From Oxytricha trifallax (taxonomy: Eukaryota; Ciliophora; Spirotrichea; Sporadotrichida; Oxytrichidae): 64,000 nt of DNA. The stretch lies in contig ARYC01002631.1 in assembly GCA_000711775.1 (NCBI GenBank), positions 1 through 64,000 on the forward strand. The letters run 5' to 3'. Below, one piece after another: positions 34,857-47,310 of the stretch (its first letter is position 1; every line of letters starts with the position of its first letter). The notes below the pieces were generated by a model. That model saw only the letters and a program-made list of their open reading frames with translations, was not told where the DNA came from and ran no database searches. The translations under genes were made by a program, and so were the position numbers.

Positions 34857-35200
34857 ATGCATTGGTTACTCTGGGGCTTTGTGCTTTTCATACCTCTTTA
34901 CACAAACCTAAATTGGGTCTATTTCCATAGAAGAAGAGTCGCCATCATAAAGTGGTGGCCTGGTAAATCAGAGGATGAACAAAGACAAGAAGCTGAATCT
35001 CTCAGAGCAAGCTAGGTTTATCATCTAGATATGAGCCCGTTTACGAGTTCTCAATCAAGAAGTCTAACTATGACAAGCAAACTAGTGAGGAGTACTTCCA
35101 GGTCATTCTTGATAAATTAGTAGGGAGACTTACCCCTCAAGAAGTAAGACCAATTGTTACTTAACTAAAAGAAGGTTTTCAAAAGTTAATAGTCTTCTGA
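34857..35200 (+). CDS. Unrecognised gene with hydrophobic N-terminus
   Basis: GC-richer than the surroundings. ATG 34,857: MHWLLWGFVLFIPLYTNLNW then VYFHRRRVAIIKWWPGKSED looks like a membrane anchor or signal sequence followed by a basic stretch. After RQEAESLRA the frame shifts once (near 35,010) and continues SSRYEPVYEFSIKKSNYDK, SEEYFQVILDKLVGRLTPQE, VRPIVTQLKEGFQKLIVF, TGA 35,198-35,200. The shift could be an indel, a segment join, or my misreading of one base. Probable macronuclear-destined gene of about 115 residues. No family recognised. Confidence 0.6.
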
Positions 35201-35545
35201 ATACTAAAAATAATTTATTTGTATATTTTAGTGCATTAATTGCTTCCGAAAACAACATACAGCCAGGCTTGTTTGATTGCAATGTTTCACTTAATTTCTA
35301 TTTAATATATCCTGAGATAGATCAAGAATCATATATATTACTCTGAGTAGTCCAGCTAAAAGAAGAGTTCATACTGAAGAATGAAAAATAGCTCGAAGTA
35401 TTTAAAATTAAAAAAATTATAATGATAATTAAATTTATTATAGATAAACATTAATTATTAGGCTAAAAACAATCAATAAATTATATAATATTATACTCAA
35501 GAATAGTTTTAACATCTATTTTCTATTATATCCATTATAAATAAA

Positions 35546-36600
35546 TCAATAACAAGAAATATCAAATACCTCATATAAACTATCTTTTTAGAGTATTCTT
35601 ATGATTGTTTCAGCAACATTTTTGCTTCCAGCTTTATCGCTAATACTTTAGTTTCGTGGAAGTGAGCCAGTAGTAAGTTCCATCTTTATATCCTCTACCG
35701 CCAGCAGGGCTACTGAAGATGCCATAACTAGCGAAAGCAAAGAAATTAGTAGCACCATTTTTCTTGAGAGTCTTGGCTGATTCACATAGGTTTCCAACTG
35801 TATCAATCATATCATCCACTATGATGCAAGTTTTGCCCTTTACATTGATAATTAATTGCATGGAATCGGTCTGATTAGAAGCTTTACGCTATATATGAAT
35901 AGTTGTTGAGGCTAATTTAAACAACACCATACCAGAAATATGCTAAGTTAACATGGAAAAGCCTTTGCTCTATTCATACCATGCATATGGTGAAACAATA
36001 ACAATATTCATTTTGTTAGGAATTTCTTTCATGAAGAAGTTTAAAAGACACCTTCAAGATTGTCAACAACAGCTTGAGGGAAGACGAATCCTTGTGCATC
36101 AGAGACATAAGCATCTAAACCTATAATTCTCTTGACTCCATATATTCCAAAATGTGAGTGAGCGATGTCTGAATTATTGATAAGCACATTTCAATTGTGC
36201 CTGCGATCTATTATAACATAGCCAAAGTAATGAATGATGACAGTAACTTAAGCAGCTCCTGCTCTTTCAACTACTGAGACTATCAAGAATTATTCCATCA
36301 TATTTTCATTCATTGACACTAATTACTACTTTAAATCAAAGCATATTTATTATATTTTATTGAAAAATAGATTGATAGGTGGACAGTTAGTTTTAATAAT
36401 ATAAATAAACATCATTACCATTGACGTTTTCCAGCACCTAGATGTGAGTCTCTCCATCATCAAACTTGGTTAACTTAGTCTTTGCCAGCTTAACTTCTAA
36501 ATACTCCTCGATTGCTTTTGCTAGAAGAGGATAAGAGTAACCTATAATTAATAAAGCTTTATGATCTAAGGGAATTTTATTTCTTGATTTTATAATAAAT
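35546..36600 (-). pseudogene. Ribose-phosphate pyrophosphokinase (PRPP synthetase), degenerate germline copy
   Basis: PRPP synthetase makes phosphoribosyl pyrophosphate from ribose-5-phosphate and ATP. On the minus strand: DHKALLIIGYSYPLLAKAIE and KFDDGETHIQVLENVNGNDV (N-terminal domain), HYFGYVIIDRRHN (normally PYYGYARQDRRHN), IYGVKRIIGLDAYVSDAQGF, FFMKEIPNKMNIVIVSPYA, then KTCIIVDDMIDTVGNLCESA, the PRPP-binding loop, then FAFASYGIFSSPAGG and the C-terminal AGSKNVAETIIRIL. At least four frame shifts, a 60-80 base insertion near 36,310-36,385, and substitutions in the ATP-site motif. Either a dead paralogue or segments of a fragmented germline gene. Confidence 0.88.
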
Positions 36601-36659
36601 CTATTTGTTTAGGCACTGTGCCATGCTTCTACAAGTATAGATTGAGAGGAAAGCTTATT

Positions 36660-38340
36660 CAGATAAGGCTGTTATTGGAAATGTTTATGCTGATAATACT
36701 GATAAGCTGTGAAGGATGAATTTGAAAGTGAACTTACTAAGTGCATATAGTATGAGCTGTTCTGGCTTTATTTAGTTGACTAAGATTAAACATTTGAAAC
36801 TTAGAAGTTGCTCAAAATACACATTGCTATAAAAATAATTAGAATTTATTTATAAAGGTTTTTAGAAATTTTAAATTTAGCTTTTGTTTTTTTTAACTTC
36901 TTATTAACTATAAGATTCGCAAATTATTAATTTTTAAATTAAAAAAAAATAAAGCTTAAATATAATATAATCAACACTAAAATCATTTATTTACTGTAAA
37001 TGTGTAATTATTGGCTGCAATAATATATAATACCAATAATCTCGTTTATTTATTTTATTTAGTCTGCTAACATAATATTTTATGATTATTATTTATATTA
37101 TTTAATGCTATTAGTTTGTTTCAGTAGTTCTCTTAGATATTAACTCAGTCTTTTAAATCATTTAATATTATTTGCTTTAGACGACTTTATAAAAATTTAA
37201 TTAGAGAATTATTTCAAATTAAAGATTCAAAATTTACATAAATAAAGAGAATCTTACTTTTAGAAAACGTTTTATAAATAATTATTTGCTGGTGTAAAAA
37301 ATGCAGAGATATGTTTTTCAACAATATAAAGAAGACTTTACTGATTGAAAATGATTTCAACTAATTTATTATCTTTTCAGTAACTAATCACATGCTTTTA
37401 AGCATCTATTTCCTTTCTTTGACTAAATAAAACTTAGCATCTAAAATATTTTGAGTTAATATAATTCATTGTTTTAGATCTACTTTGAAAATAATTTATG
37501 AAACAAAATTGAAGAGAGTCATAGTATTGAATCTGGAATAGTGAGAGAAGTGTTGTAATTATATATTTGTAAGAAAAATAAAAGGATGTTGTTTTATTTC
37601 TCGTGTACAGGAATGTAAAGTTCGTTTTTAAACAACTCTAGTTTCAGTATATGTCGGTCTTTTTTAACTTGACTAAGGAGCTTAGACTACTTTGTATATG
37701 TGTCCTTAAAAATCTATTGAGAAATGAAAGCTTTTCAGCTATACCAACATTTCATTTTATTCTAATAGTTTCTATGCCAAAATTACTGCTTTTAAGAGGA
37801 TATTATTATTAGTAATCTTGGGTGGTTGATAAAGAATATAGGAGCTAAATATCTAATTATCATAAATATAAATAATTTCTCAACACTATCAGCAATTTGA
37901 GCACACTAATCTTATAAATATATAAGAAGTGGTATTAATTTCTATTGATAAATTTCACCCATAAGCCCTTTTACATGCTAAACCTCAAAATCGAATTCTT
38001 TTTTATATTACGTTTTATCTCATAAGAAATCAATACTCCACCTGTCTCCTCTCTTATTTGTTAAATAATACTCAAGTTGTGATCTGTAAAATCTTTAGTC
38101 CCTTTCTTGTTCGTTAATTTATAACATCTAACTGAGTTGTTGCCAAGTTTAATATAAATTATCATAAAAATTACGAGTTTATGATCAATTTAGAGAGATA
38201 AACAATTTTTCCTGTTTGAGGTTCATTTACTAGATTCTTTAAATAGAAACATTGTCCAGAGTTGAAAACTTAACATAATACATTCCAGGCTCGTCTTGGA
38301 AAGCGAATTGGATCTATCATTTTACACGTAATCACTATGC
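36660..38340. other. AT-rich region, no gene recognised
   Basis: About 1.7 kb without recognisable motifs. Confidence 0.5.
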
Positions 38341-38344
38341 ATTA

Positions 38345-39115
38345 TATTTAAAATATAAAATTAATAATTAACTATATTTTGTCTTTCAATTTTTCATAGA
38401 GGTATATAAAGCATCTTTCAATATCTATTATAACACTGATAATTTCGATTAATCTAGGAAGATAAATATCTGCTGAGTTATTTTGACTAATGTTTTTAGA
38501 AACGAAGAATAGACCGAGAGTATCATATATTGCTGATCTCGTTATAAAAAAGTATCTTTTGATTGGCCATTTCTCATCATTCAAGTTATAAATGATATCA
38601 TGCTTTTTCTTTTATAATTTGGCTGTCTAAGATAATTAGTATTATGTCATTATTTTTGTTGTCAATATATCAAGAGTAAATTAAAAGCAGGAAATTTTTG
38701 AATACACTAACTCCCTAAAATTGATAAATATTAAATCTAATGGTCTATAGCTAATTCTTTTTTTACTTTACTGATTATTTGATATGCATTGGTGACTAAG
38801 CCTTTATCTAAAAAGATTGGTCATTGTATTTGCTTATTTTTTACATCTTCTTAATGAAACACCGCACTGATTCTTTTAAGAGATTGATCTATTCCTCTAG
38901 CACCATATCTCCAAGTATTAACGTATCGAGGGACAGTTTATTCATCGCAATAATTATCTATTATTAACTTGTTTTTACGTTAGGAGTGCCAACTGATTTT
39001 TCTATACCAATAATAGTAGTATGATGTATTTGCTTAATTCTGCTAGTCATTGACTTCTTTAATAAAGTTCATGTCTTACAGCTCTAAAGATTTCAAAAGT
39101 ATTCGCTTTTCATTA
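38345..39115 (-). pseudogene. Unrecognised ORF, partly decayed
   Basis: Minus-strand pieces in order: SLELQDMNFIKEVNDQQNQA, PRYVNTWRYGARGIDQSLKR, frame change, PIFLDKGLVTNAYQIISKVK, IDNKNNDIILIILDSQIIKE, frame change, NDEKWPIKRYFFITRSAIYD, TLGLFFVSKNISQNNSADIY and LPRLIEIISVIIDIERCF. The pieces are protein-like and collinear over about 770 bases, interrupted by two or three indels or TGA codons. No family recognised. Confidence 0.4.
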
Positions 39116-39380
39116 TCTATTTTTCCTAGCAGCTTAAATTAATACTGTTAAATATTTACTCCCTTTTCTTTTTAAAGTTATGAGAAAGTCCTAAATATTG
39201 ATTTTAGGAATCGGTTTCCATTAAAAATTTACTATTCTATGTAATAAAAGAGGTTATTTCATCTTGTAAATTTTATTATATTTATTTGTTATTCATTAAC
39301 TGTTTTTTTACTCTGAGAATTATGTTCAGGCTTTCTGTAGATTTTTATTTAAGAAGTCTTAAAATCAATTATAATTCATT

Positions 39381-39672
39381 ATTATGCAAATACATTCGAT
39401 TCGTGGAAATTACAAAATTAAAATCTAATTCAAAAATATTTAAATAATTAGAAGCCAGTAATTACAAAAACTTTCAGATAAAAGTACATGAAACATCAAA
39501 CTAACTGTCTTATTATAAAAATTAATTTTTCGATTATTAATTAACTCCAACAATGATCATTAAAATGGTGTCAGTAAAAATTTAATCATTTCTCCAATTC
39601 AAATCTCATTTAGAGCAGTGTCCCGAGCTGTTGAAAGAGATGCCACTTTAAGTCATCTTCAGCATGATGTCA
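39381..39672 (-). repeat. Dispersed repeat, copy 1 (inverted to 62,050-62,300)
   Basis: Read on the minus strand this begins CATGCTGAAGATGACTTAAA, then CGGGACACTGCTCTAAATGA, GATTTGAATTGGAGAAATGA, GTTGGAGTTAATTAATAAT, and ends with CGAATCGAATGTATTTGCAT. The same series occurs on the plus strand at 62,050-62,300. One edge is sharp in both copies, at GA(T/A)GACATCATGCTGAAGAT. Confidence 0.8.
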
Positions 39673-39674
39673 TC

Positions 39675-41270
39675 TAATTTTGATATTCAAGAATTCAGTA
39701 AAATCATACTTAGTCAAAAGAATAAAAGAAGTATCCTCCATTTTCAGAAACATGATCGCAGATTAAAAAAACATAGTATTAATAATCGACACTGGACTCC
39801 CTCCTTGAAGCTTACAATTTTACTAAGCTATCATCTCGCATTTACTTTGTGTATAGGAATTCAATGACCTAACTATTTTCTCAAATAAATCCATATATAA
39901 ACTATTTGATCTAAACCCATAATGGCTAAAAATGAAATATTTATTGTTTCTCCACAATACTTGCTAAGAATATTTAACCTCTCATATCCTCAATATGATT
40001 TTTGCCAAGTTATTATAAGTATTCTAATCTTGAAATAAATACAAGGCTAGTTGTTTTCATTGAGGAATTTAATTACATAAATGAAGTTCATTTTAATTAA
40101 GACAATTTTTTTAAAATAAAAATATTATGAAATCCAGAGTTAGACTCATCAAGTTTTTTGTTTAAAAATGCTAAGTAGGACATAAAGTTTTTCATTGCAA
40201 ATTTATCATATTTAACTTGCTTCTGAATTAAGATTGTCTCAAAATTTGAGAGTACCTTAATTTACCAGCTCTCTTACTCATAATTTATGTTTAAAATTCC
40301 AGTATAAAAATCTTGTTTAGCCATAAGATAAAATATTTTCGTTACTTGATAGGTCCCTTTATCTCAAATTCCTGAACTTATTCATTCATTTTGGTATCTT
40401 TATTTTTCCTTAATTTTTGAAAGTATATTCATGATATTTTATTTGGTCAGAAACCAGTTGAATTCAGATGTAGTACGGAGACTTATCAAAGTTCTTAAAA
40501 AAGAGGTTAAAATTTAAATTTTTTGCAGATCATATGAATCAGATGAGTCTATATAAGTATTTAATCATTAAGAGTTTAAGTGAGGTCTAAAAATTGCTAT
40601 CATCAATTTAAACAATCTTTTCTGCTAATTTAATCAAGTAGAACATTAAGTCCTTTTGCAAGATTAGCTGGTTTTTAGTTAGATGAACTCAGCACAATAC
40701 TGAATAATCTTAACAACTTGATATAGCTATCTTAACACTTAATTATCACCCAATCTAAGCAAATTATGTTAGATGCTTTAGTATTTAACCTGAAAGCTCA
40801 TTCCCCAAAATATTCTGAAAATTTTGTTTCTTCTTAGTAGACTCTGATTTATATAATATCTTAATTGTCTTGCATAATAAAAACCTGATTGCATCTATTT
40901 TCCTAAGTGGGGTATTCATTCTCAATGAAGTAATAGTCAAAATTTGAGAGTGATTTAAACATGAAAAATTATGTGAAAAGACATTTGGGCTTGAGGAAAC
41001 AAGACCACCTAAAACTTGGAAATTGAATAAATCCTGCTAAGTTTTGTTTGAAAAATTAATTTTTGCTATTCAGTTAGTTAGTTTCAGTGTAATTTCCATT
41101 ATCCAAATGCCTGATTTTATTTGGCCTGAAGTTTCTCTTGATTTTTTTTAATGAGACAAAACATTATTCATTGAATTTGAATGAGCCATGTTTTATTACT
41201 AATTGAAGTTCATATTTTAAGATTTAAAAGAAGGAATATCATAGAATTAGATCTCTTTCATGTGCAATAC
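39675..41270. other. AT-rich region, coding state unclear
   Basis: Plus-strand frames are open over long stretches between 40,430 and 41,150 (e.g. RPPKTWKLNKSCQVLFEKLI, DFIWPEVSLDFF) with a few TGA codons, but no motif is recognised and chance is not excluded. Confidence 0.35.
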
Positions 41271-41278
41271 ACTTGAAT

Positions 41279-42491
41279 CAAAACCCCAAAACCCCTTAAT
41301 GAGTTTTAAATGTTTTTTTATTGATATGGGTAATGTAGGGGATTAGGGTTTCTTTGGGTTATGAAGGATCATTTTCATACCGATTTAAAATTTAAATAGG
41401 ATTTGTTTGAGAGAACCTTTCCTACTTATTTTTGTGCAAAAGAAGTTTAGATATAAGTTTGCAAATTTTTAAGGAAATGTTTAAATTAATAACATGCCTT
41501 TCAATTATATTCTACTTTTTCATAAATGATCATATTTTTCAATAATATTTAAGAAACTAAATATTACAATCATTAATTATTTTTGACATTTATGCAAAGA
41601 CCATTTAAAAAAATTAAAGTTTTATCACTAATTACTTTTTCATTATGCTATATAGAATTGGCAAATTCTTCATAGTGCTTATTTCAAACAGTTCTAGCAA
41701 AATCTTTAGGTATATATATATAAAATATTCCAAACAATGGAGAAGTGAGAGATTTTAAAGATAATATTTTATCCATTTGAACCATTAATTTGAGATAAAA
41801 TGAGCACATATGTATGTTTATCTTAAAGTAAAGTATTTCCAGAATTGATAAAAGATAAATCACCTATTAAATATAGGTTTCTTATTGGAGGTCAATTAAA
41901 ATGTCTATTATGTAGAAAGATATTGAAGTTATAAACAAGTTTTATTTATGGATTTGCATTTTTGACAATAATTTCCATTAAAATAGCACCTAATTAATCA
42001 ATAATTTAATTAGGAGCACCTCCTAATAATTTTTAAATAAAATTAGGAGGTAGTAATTAAGTTCAAAACCATATTAGGAGCAGATAAATTTAAAATTAAA
42101 AATAGTTATGCTCCTAATAAAGTTAAAATTTAATTTGAAGGACCTCCTAAAATAACAAAATTATATTGAAAGTATAAAATTAAAGAAATAAGCAACTTCA
42201 AATATGGAATTTGAAATTCTGAAGAAATTTCACTATTTTGATAAAACTAAACAAATCATATCGAGAATTAGAGATAACATGACATTTCATTTATAATAAT
42301 TGATATAATGATTTTCTCAAGAGTCAATAGTTGTAAGAAACTGAATCATATATAATTAATCAAAAAATAAAGAAAAATACAAGGAAATTAAAAAACAAAA
42401 TTTCAATCAACACCAAAGAAACCCTAATCCCCAACATTACCCATATCAATAAAAACACATATAAAACTCATTTAGGGATTTTTGGGTTTTG
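41279..42491. mobile_element. Non-coding TBE derivative, complete ends
   Basis: Begins CAAAACCCCAAAACCCC and ends with the inverted equivalent GGGATTTTTGGGTTTTG, flanked on both sides by AAT (41,276-41,278 and 42,492-42,494), a perfect ANT duplication. Terminal repeats of about 90 bases contain the shared TATTGATATGGGTAATGT and GGGATTAGGGTTTCTTTGG. At 1,213 bases it has no transposase, 22K or 57K sequence, only the TTAGGAGG-type repeat block (about 42,000-42,180). A MITE-like internal-deletion product that would depend on transposase from full elements. Confidence 0.92.
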
Positions 42492-42639
42492 AATGGATGC
42501 CTGAAATTTCCAAAAATCATTTTATAATTTTATTGCTATTAAGACTAGTGTTAAACATCGAAAAAATTATAAGTATTATAGATATCAAATAAGTAGAGCA
42601 TAATTTCTAAAATCAAGGGGTAAGTCTTTTACTTATAAT

Positions 42640-43620
42640 GAGTCTTAAAAATTAAACTCAGATGCTAAATATAATTTGATAAAACTTAGAGGGTCTAAAT
42701 AAAGAATTATTATCAACCTTCTAAATGATTACAATGATTACTAAGACAAAATAGTAGAAGCAAAGGTCTTGATTAGCTTTCTTATAAGCAGATTATATGA
42801 ATTTAAAAATGGCCTCAAGCATTTACTGATAGTAATTTGCTATAGATACTCTAGGCTCAAGTATTTCAAATATCTTAAACCAAATAGTCTTGTTGAAGGC
42901 TGTAGTTTCAACTTCTAATATTCTCAATATATCTTCTGTTATTTCTTTATCAATCTTATTTATGTTTTGAATCATAAGTTGCTCTATAATCAATATCTAT
43001 CTTTCCTAACGAATAATCTGTCGATTAATCTCTAAATTGTTTTTTTGATACTAAACATAATTTTGATAAAATCAAGCATTATTTCTTTAAATTCTACTGC
43101 AGTACAAGTCTCAATCAATCTTGGCTAAAATTACTAATCCATCCATTAACTATATTCTAGTCAAGCTTATTCTGAATTGAACTTAAGCAGATAATGATAT
43201 TCACAATCATAATGCATAATTCATCATTATTTTAATAGCTCTGTAGTAGATTATCTTCACTATGAATTTTTCTTTCGCTGAAAACTTTTTCAAAAATATC
43301 CAATTTTATAGCATTTGTTTTAGAACACCTTTATAAAGACTATTCCAAGTTTCATCCCATTATTTATTGCAGTGAGGGTATGGCGGAAGTTCCTTTTCAG
43401 TAATATCTACAAAATATATCTGATAATATTTTGTTATATATTTCAAGGAAATTTCATGCAATTTATAGGCAGCTAAATATTTATTTGAATATGATTGCTT
43501 TGAGATCTACTTGTAAAACATGATTAGATATTCAATTGAGAAGGAGTAGCAGCCATCTTTCTACATAGATTTCTCTATGAATTTGCTATTGTTCATAAAA
43601 AAAATTTTACACTAAGTTTC
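42640..43620 (-). pseudogene. Unrecognised ORF, partly decayed
   Basis: Minus-strand frame from about 43,575: EKSMQKDGCYSFSIEYLIMF, YKQISKQSYSNKYLAAYKLH, EISLKYITKYYQIYFVDITE, KELPPYPHCNKQWDETWNSL and YKGVLKQMLQNWIFLKKFSA, over 120 codons without a stop, then shorter frame-shifted pieces down to about 42,640. Composition is helical and protein-like. No family recognised. Confidence 0.45.
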
Positions 43621-43899
43621 AGACAGTTTTATGACTAGCTTTATAAAGAAAAAGATCCTTTCTATATTAAGAAGAATCAAGCGTATTTCAATCATAGAGT
43701 CACATCTTTCAATGTCTGCAAAATAATATCCACAATATTAATAAGGTGTTTCTCTATATTTTTTAGCGTTTCATTTATCAAATATCGGAGAATATAGCTG
43801 GTTGTATATATAAATTAATTGAATAAGTGTAAAGTAATGAAGTACTAAAAGTATTTCTCATAAAATAATTTATAAATAGTGAAACTATTGAGATTTGCC

Positions 43900-44870
43900 G
43901 TTAGAGAATATATATAAGACTCATAATTGTTTTAAGAAAGTAAAAGAAATAGGACAAGTCACAGGAAAGTATATTTAACAGAATAATTAAGAAAATTAAA
44001 TCATCTAATATTCAGAGTAGAAATAAAGATACAAACATAGCTCTCTTGATTCATTCAATTTGGAGTATATACTTTCAAGAAATACTCTTTCATCATAGAA
44101 ACATTTATCCTTGTAATAATGAGCACTCGTATTTCATTGAACTTTTCTAGATAAAAAAATAACTAAACCAGCTCTTTACAGAATCTATTAGACTTATTTT
44201 ATAACTTTTAAAAGACCAAATCTGATTATTTTTTAAAAGAAAAAAGAAATAAAATATTTATGATATTTAGTAGGAAAGAGACCCTAGATTTATTTTAATG
44301 CTCGAAAATGAAGAAAATATAGTTTATTTGGATGAACCAATTTTAAAGTCCATAGTGTTAACATAATATCTTGGTCAAGGAATATGATAATTAAATCATT
44401 AAAGAGGGACTCTGTGTAAATACTATAGCAACAGCAGTTATAATCAGTGGACAATTTGGGCTGAAATAGTTTATAATAAAACAAAAATCAAATGAGTTAA
44501 CAGACTTGTAGAGTATGATTAATAAACTTTAAGATAGGCACGGGAAAACAGCTCATAATATTCTTAGATATCTTAAGGGCTCATCACTCAAAATTATTAG
44601 AGGAGAAGGCAAAGCAAAGTGTTTGTATTCAATAGTCATTTTCTCAAGTGTGAAAAAATATTATACATAAACTTTGTGACAGCTCAATTTCCAAGTCAAC
44701 AATAAAACGGACTACCTCTTTGTGGAATAATCTATAAGACAAATTAAAAAAACGACTACAAATACATTGGAAGAAGGTGCATTTAAATGATGAAAGCATT
44801 ATTACAGAAGACATATATAAATAATTGACTTAGATTTTATTTTTATCTAATTTAATTAATGTCACATATT
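43900..44870 (+). pseudogene. Transposase of divergent TBE-like element A
   Basis: Helix-turn-helix-like VKEIGQVTGKYI near 43,950; first catalytic block NIVYLDEPILKS at about 44,320; then SWSRNMIIKSLK; then TIATAVIISGQFGLKQFIIK and ELTDLQSMINKLQDRHGK, equivalent to ILGGISEDSGLETYVIHPRS of TBE. The second catalytic block is IFLDILRAHHSKLLEE (LFVDNLSVHK in TBE). Frames change between these blocks, so the copy is dead. The aligned order of blocks and the spacing to the 22K-like gene support the call. Confidence 0.72.
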
Positions 44871-44871
44871 T

Positions 44872-45605
44872 AATTGCATTATTTTGGCAGAAGGGCTCCT
44901 CCTTATATGATAATAATTGTTTATGTTAATATAATTCTAATTATGTTTCTGAATTTAGATCGGCCTCTCTTATTCTTAAACTATCTCAAACCTTTTTTCT
45001 TTTTGTTCTGTTACCTCCTCTTTTAATTGATCTTTACCATTGATAGAGCCTTTCCTCGCTTTCTATATAAACATAAATTTATGTCCTTAAAACTTACTTG
45101 AGTATCTTGAATCAGATTAGATTTCCTTCAGCAATTCTTAGTTGATCTGTATTGTCTCTTTCTATTCATCAACAGCTTAGCCATTATATCTAAAATGTTC
45201 TTAATTCTAGATAAGTTAAGAGATGAAATCATTTTGAAGTGTTCCTAGTATTCCAAAAAAGATGTGCTTGTCTAGTAGCTCCTTTATGTCTTCATAAATT
45301 CCTAATTATCTGTTTATAGCTTCATCATTCTAGATTAGATCATATACTCATCTGGGAAGTTGGGAACGTTAACATAAATTATGCCCGCAGATTTTATGAG
45401 CTCTTTCTTACTGCATAAAACATCCTTGATTAACAGCATAGCAGCCTTCTAATAGCTTAGCATGCGAAAATAGACTAAAGAAGTTGAGCAATAGAATTTA
45501 CATGAGTATTTGAAATGTTAATACAAGTCCTGTTTGGGATTAAAGTGTCCCTCTAGCTAGTAAATATTTATGTTCTCGAAATTTTTGTTGTTATCCACTT
45601 ACCTC
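44872..45605 (-). CDS. 22K-like protein of divergent TBE-like element A
   Basis: Near-intact: one frame shift at about 45,330, otherwise open to TGA 44,872. Upstream part NFENINIYQLEGHFNPKQDL ... LLIKDVLCSKKELIKSAGII, then YVNVPNFPDEYM, aligning with IRMIEIPNYPEISV of TBE 22K. After the shift IYEDIKELLDKHIFFGILGT then LQNDFISQLIQNQEHF, aligning with RNFFFGVLATLKPEYL. A long Lys/Glu/Gln tail follows (DQLKEEVTEQKEKRFEIVQE). No ATG is obvious at the start. Convergent with the transposase, as in TBEs. Function unknown. Confidence 0.75.
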
Positions 45606-46094
45606 TTGCGTCTATTTAATATGAAATTAATTAAAAATACTAAAGACTTAAATTATTATATGTTAGACTATAAAGTTTAAGGTCATAAATTTAATTCGCT
45701 GAAATGAAAATAAAATTTTAGTGGTTATTAATTCTACTAAACTTGCTTAGTCTAGAGTTGATCTGCCTCAACTCTTACTATTTTATAAATATAATTAGGA
45801 AAATTTATGCATTAAAATAAACAAGCAATATCAGTAAATTCAAATCTTACTCAGGATATAGAATAGCTTATTATTCACATTTTGATTAGGCTTTAATTCA
45901 AATGTGAATAAAAGATTCATAACTGAATTTAATCTGATGCTTAAAGTATTTGTATACTATAAGGTCCGCACTGGAGGCATATATTTGCTCCGTACTATAA
46001 TTTATTTGACCACAATTTCTAAGATTCTTTCTGTTAACTTATTTATTCTATTAAAGATAAAAAAAATAATTTAATATTTAATTAAACATAAATT

Positions 46095-47310
46095 ATGGAT
46101 TCTTCATCGCTTACATCAGCATTTTCATAGTCGTCAAACTCTATTTAAGATTAAGAGGAAGAAAAAATCACAAACTTAGATATAACATAATTCTCAAATA
46201 ACTATTATGAATAGAGAATGGATTCATTTTACTATAGCATAAACTATACATAGAGTACTTACAAATGTGGATAGCCAGTTTAAGAGCAGAGCAAAGTGTT
46301 CAACAACAAAAAAACCTTAGAAATTTACTAAATGACTTATACACAACTAAGTTTATACCCCTCTAGAATTAAAGAGGCATTAAATAGTTCACTGGAAAAA
46401 TTAAGGCTCATCATCACAACTTAAGCGACAAGGAAAATATGAATGTGCAGTGTGCTAATAGTAGGAATTGCACCCTGAAATTTTTCCTAACAAATATATT
46501 GCTCAATCATTTACGTTCGCATAGTTTAGAAGATTTAACTATAGCATAATGCCCAAATTTAGTATAAATAATATTTAATTAACATTGTTAGACAATTAAG
46601 TTGATAGATTGTCATAATACAAAAGATGAATTGAACGGTACAGCAGGTGTCCATAGTCATTCTTTATTTAAGAAAAATAGTAATTATGAAAATTAATTAT
46701 TTATCTCTGTTTGGTTAATCTGCTCAAATCAGATAGAAAGTGTGGTAATAATTGAGTAATAAATCTAAGAAATGCTTAAATATTTAAAACTTAGAATTAA
46801 AATGATTTAAATAATAAATTTGATTGATTTTATGAAATGGTAGGATAGGAATTAGAAATAGTTCTGGATATTTTGATTAAAAAGCCGTACTTATTTATGA
46901 TTAAGTGCTTTTAATAAAATAAATGGAAACTTGCAGTATTAACTTTAAAAATGAATTGAGTAAAGACTCAAATAAAGTTACAAGTTTCTTGAATGAATTT
47001 ATTTCAGGAAAATCAAGCTGAGCATCTTGATCGTATAATTGGAGTAAGCTATGATGACTAAAAATTTTATGTTAAAACTAAAGAAAGTGATACTAACCTT
47101 TAGCATATGATTCGACATGACAATGTCAAATCTTTAAAAAAATAAATAGATTCATTAGTTGATGCTGTTAAAGATCTATAATAACATGTGATCTTAATAA
47201 TTTAGATAACACTGGGAAAGACGATTGAGATAGATTAAAAGAAATATGAATTCTCAGGCAGGTTTGCAAGCTATCTTAGAAGAAATTTTAAGGAAGATTA
47301 AAATTGTGTT
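46095..47310 (+). pseudogene. 57K-like zinc-finger protein of divergent TBE-like element A
   Basis: ATG 46,095: MDSSSLTSAFSQSSNSIQD. A degenerate finger (TYKCGQPVQEQSKVFNNKK) is followed, in another frame, by a good C2H2-like unit VQCANSRNCTLKFFLTNILL then NHLRSHS (C-x5-C, H-x3-H). Downstream 46,990-47,300 stays open: EHLDRIIGVSYDDQKFYVKT, RHDNVKSLKKQIDSLVDAVK and EIDQKKYEFSGRFASYLRRN. The last part aligns with the linker of copy B. The kinase-like part is missing; a minus-strand ORF begins about 80 bases later. Confidence 0.62.

Noticed and set aside
39675-41270. A gene on the plus strand around 40.4-41.1 kb
   Set aside because: Open frames exist but have several TGA codons, no motif, and TGA-only AT-rich DNA gives such frames by chance; left as unclear region.
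41279-42491. CAAAACCCCAAAACCCC read as a true telomere or chromosome end
   Set aside because: The repeats are only two units, lie inside continuous DNA, are inverted at both ends and flanked by ANT duplications, so they are transposon termini.
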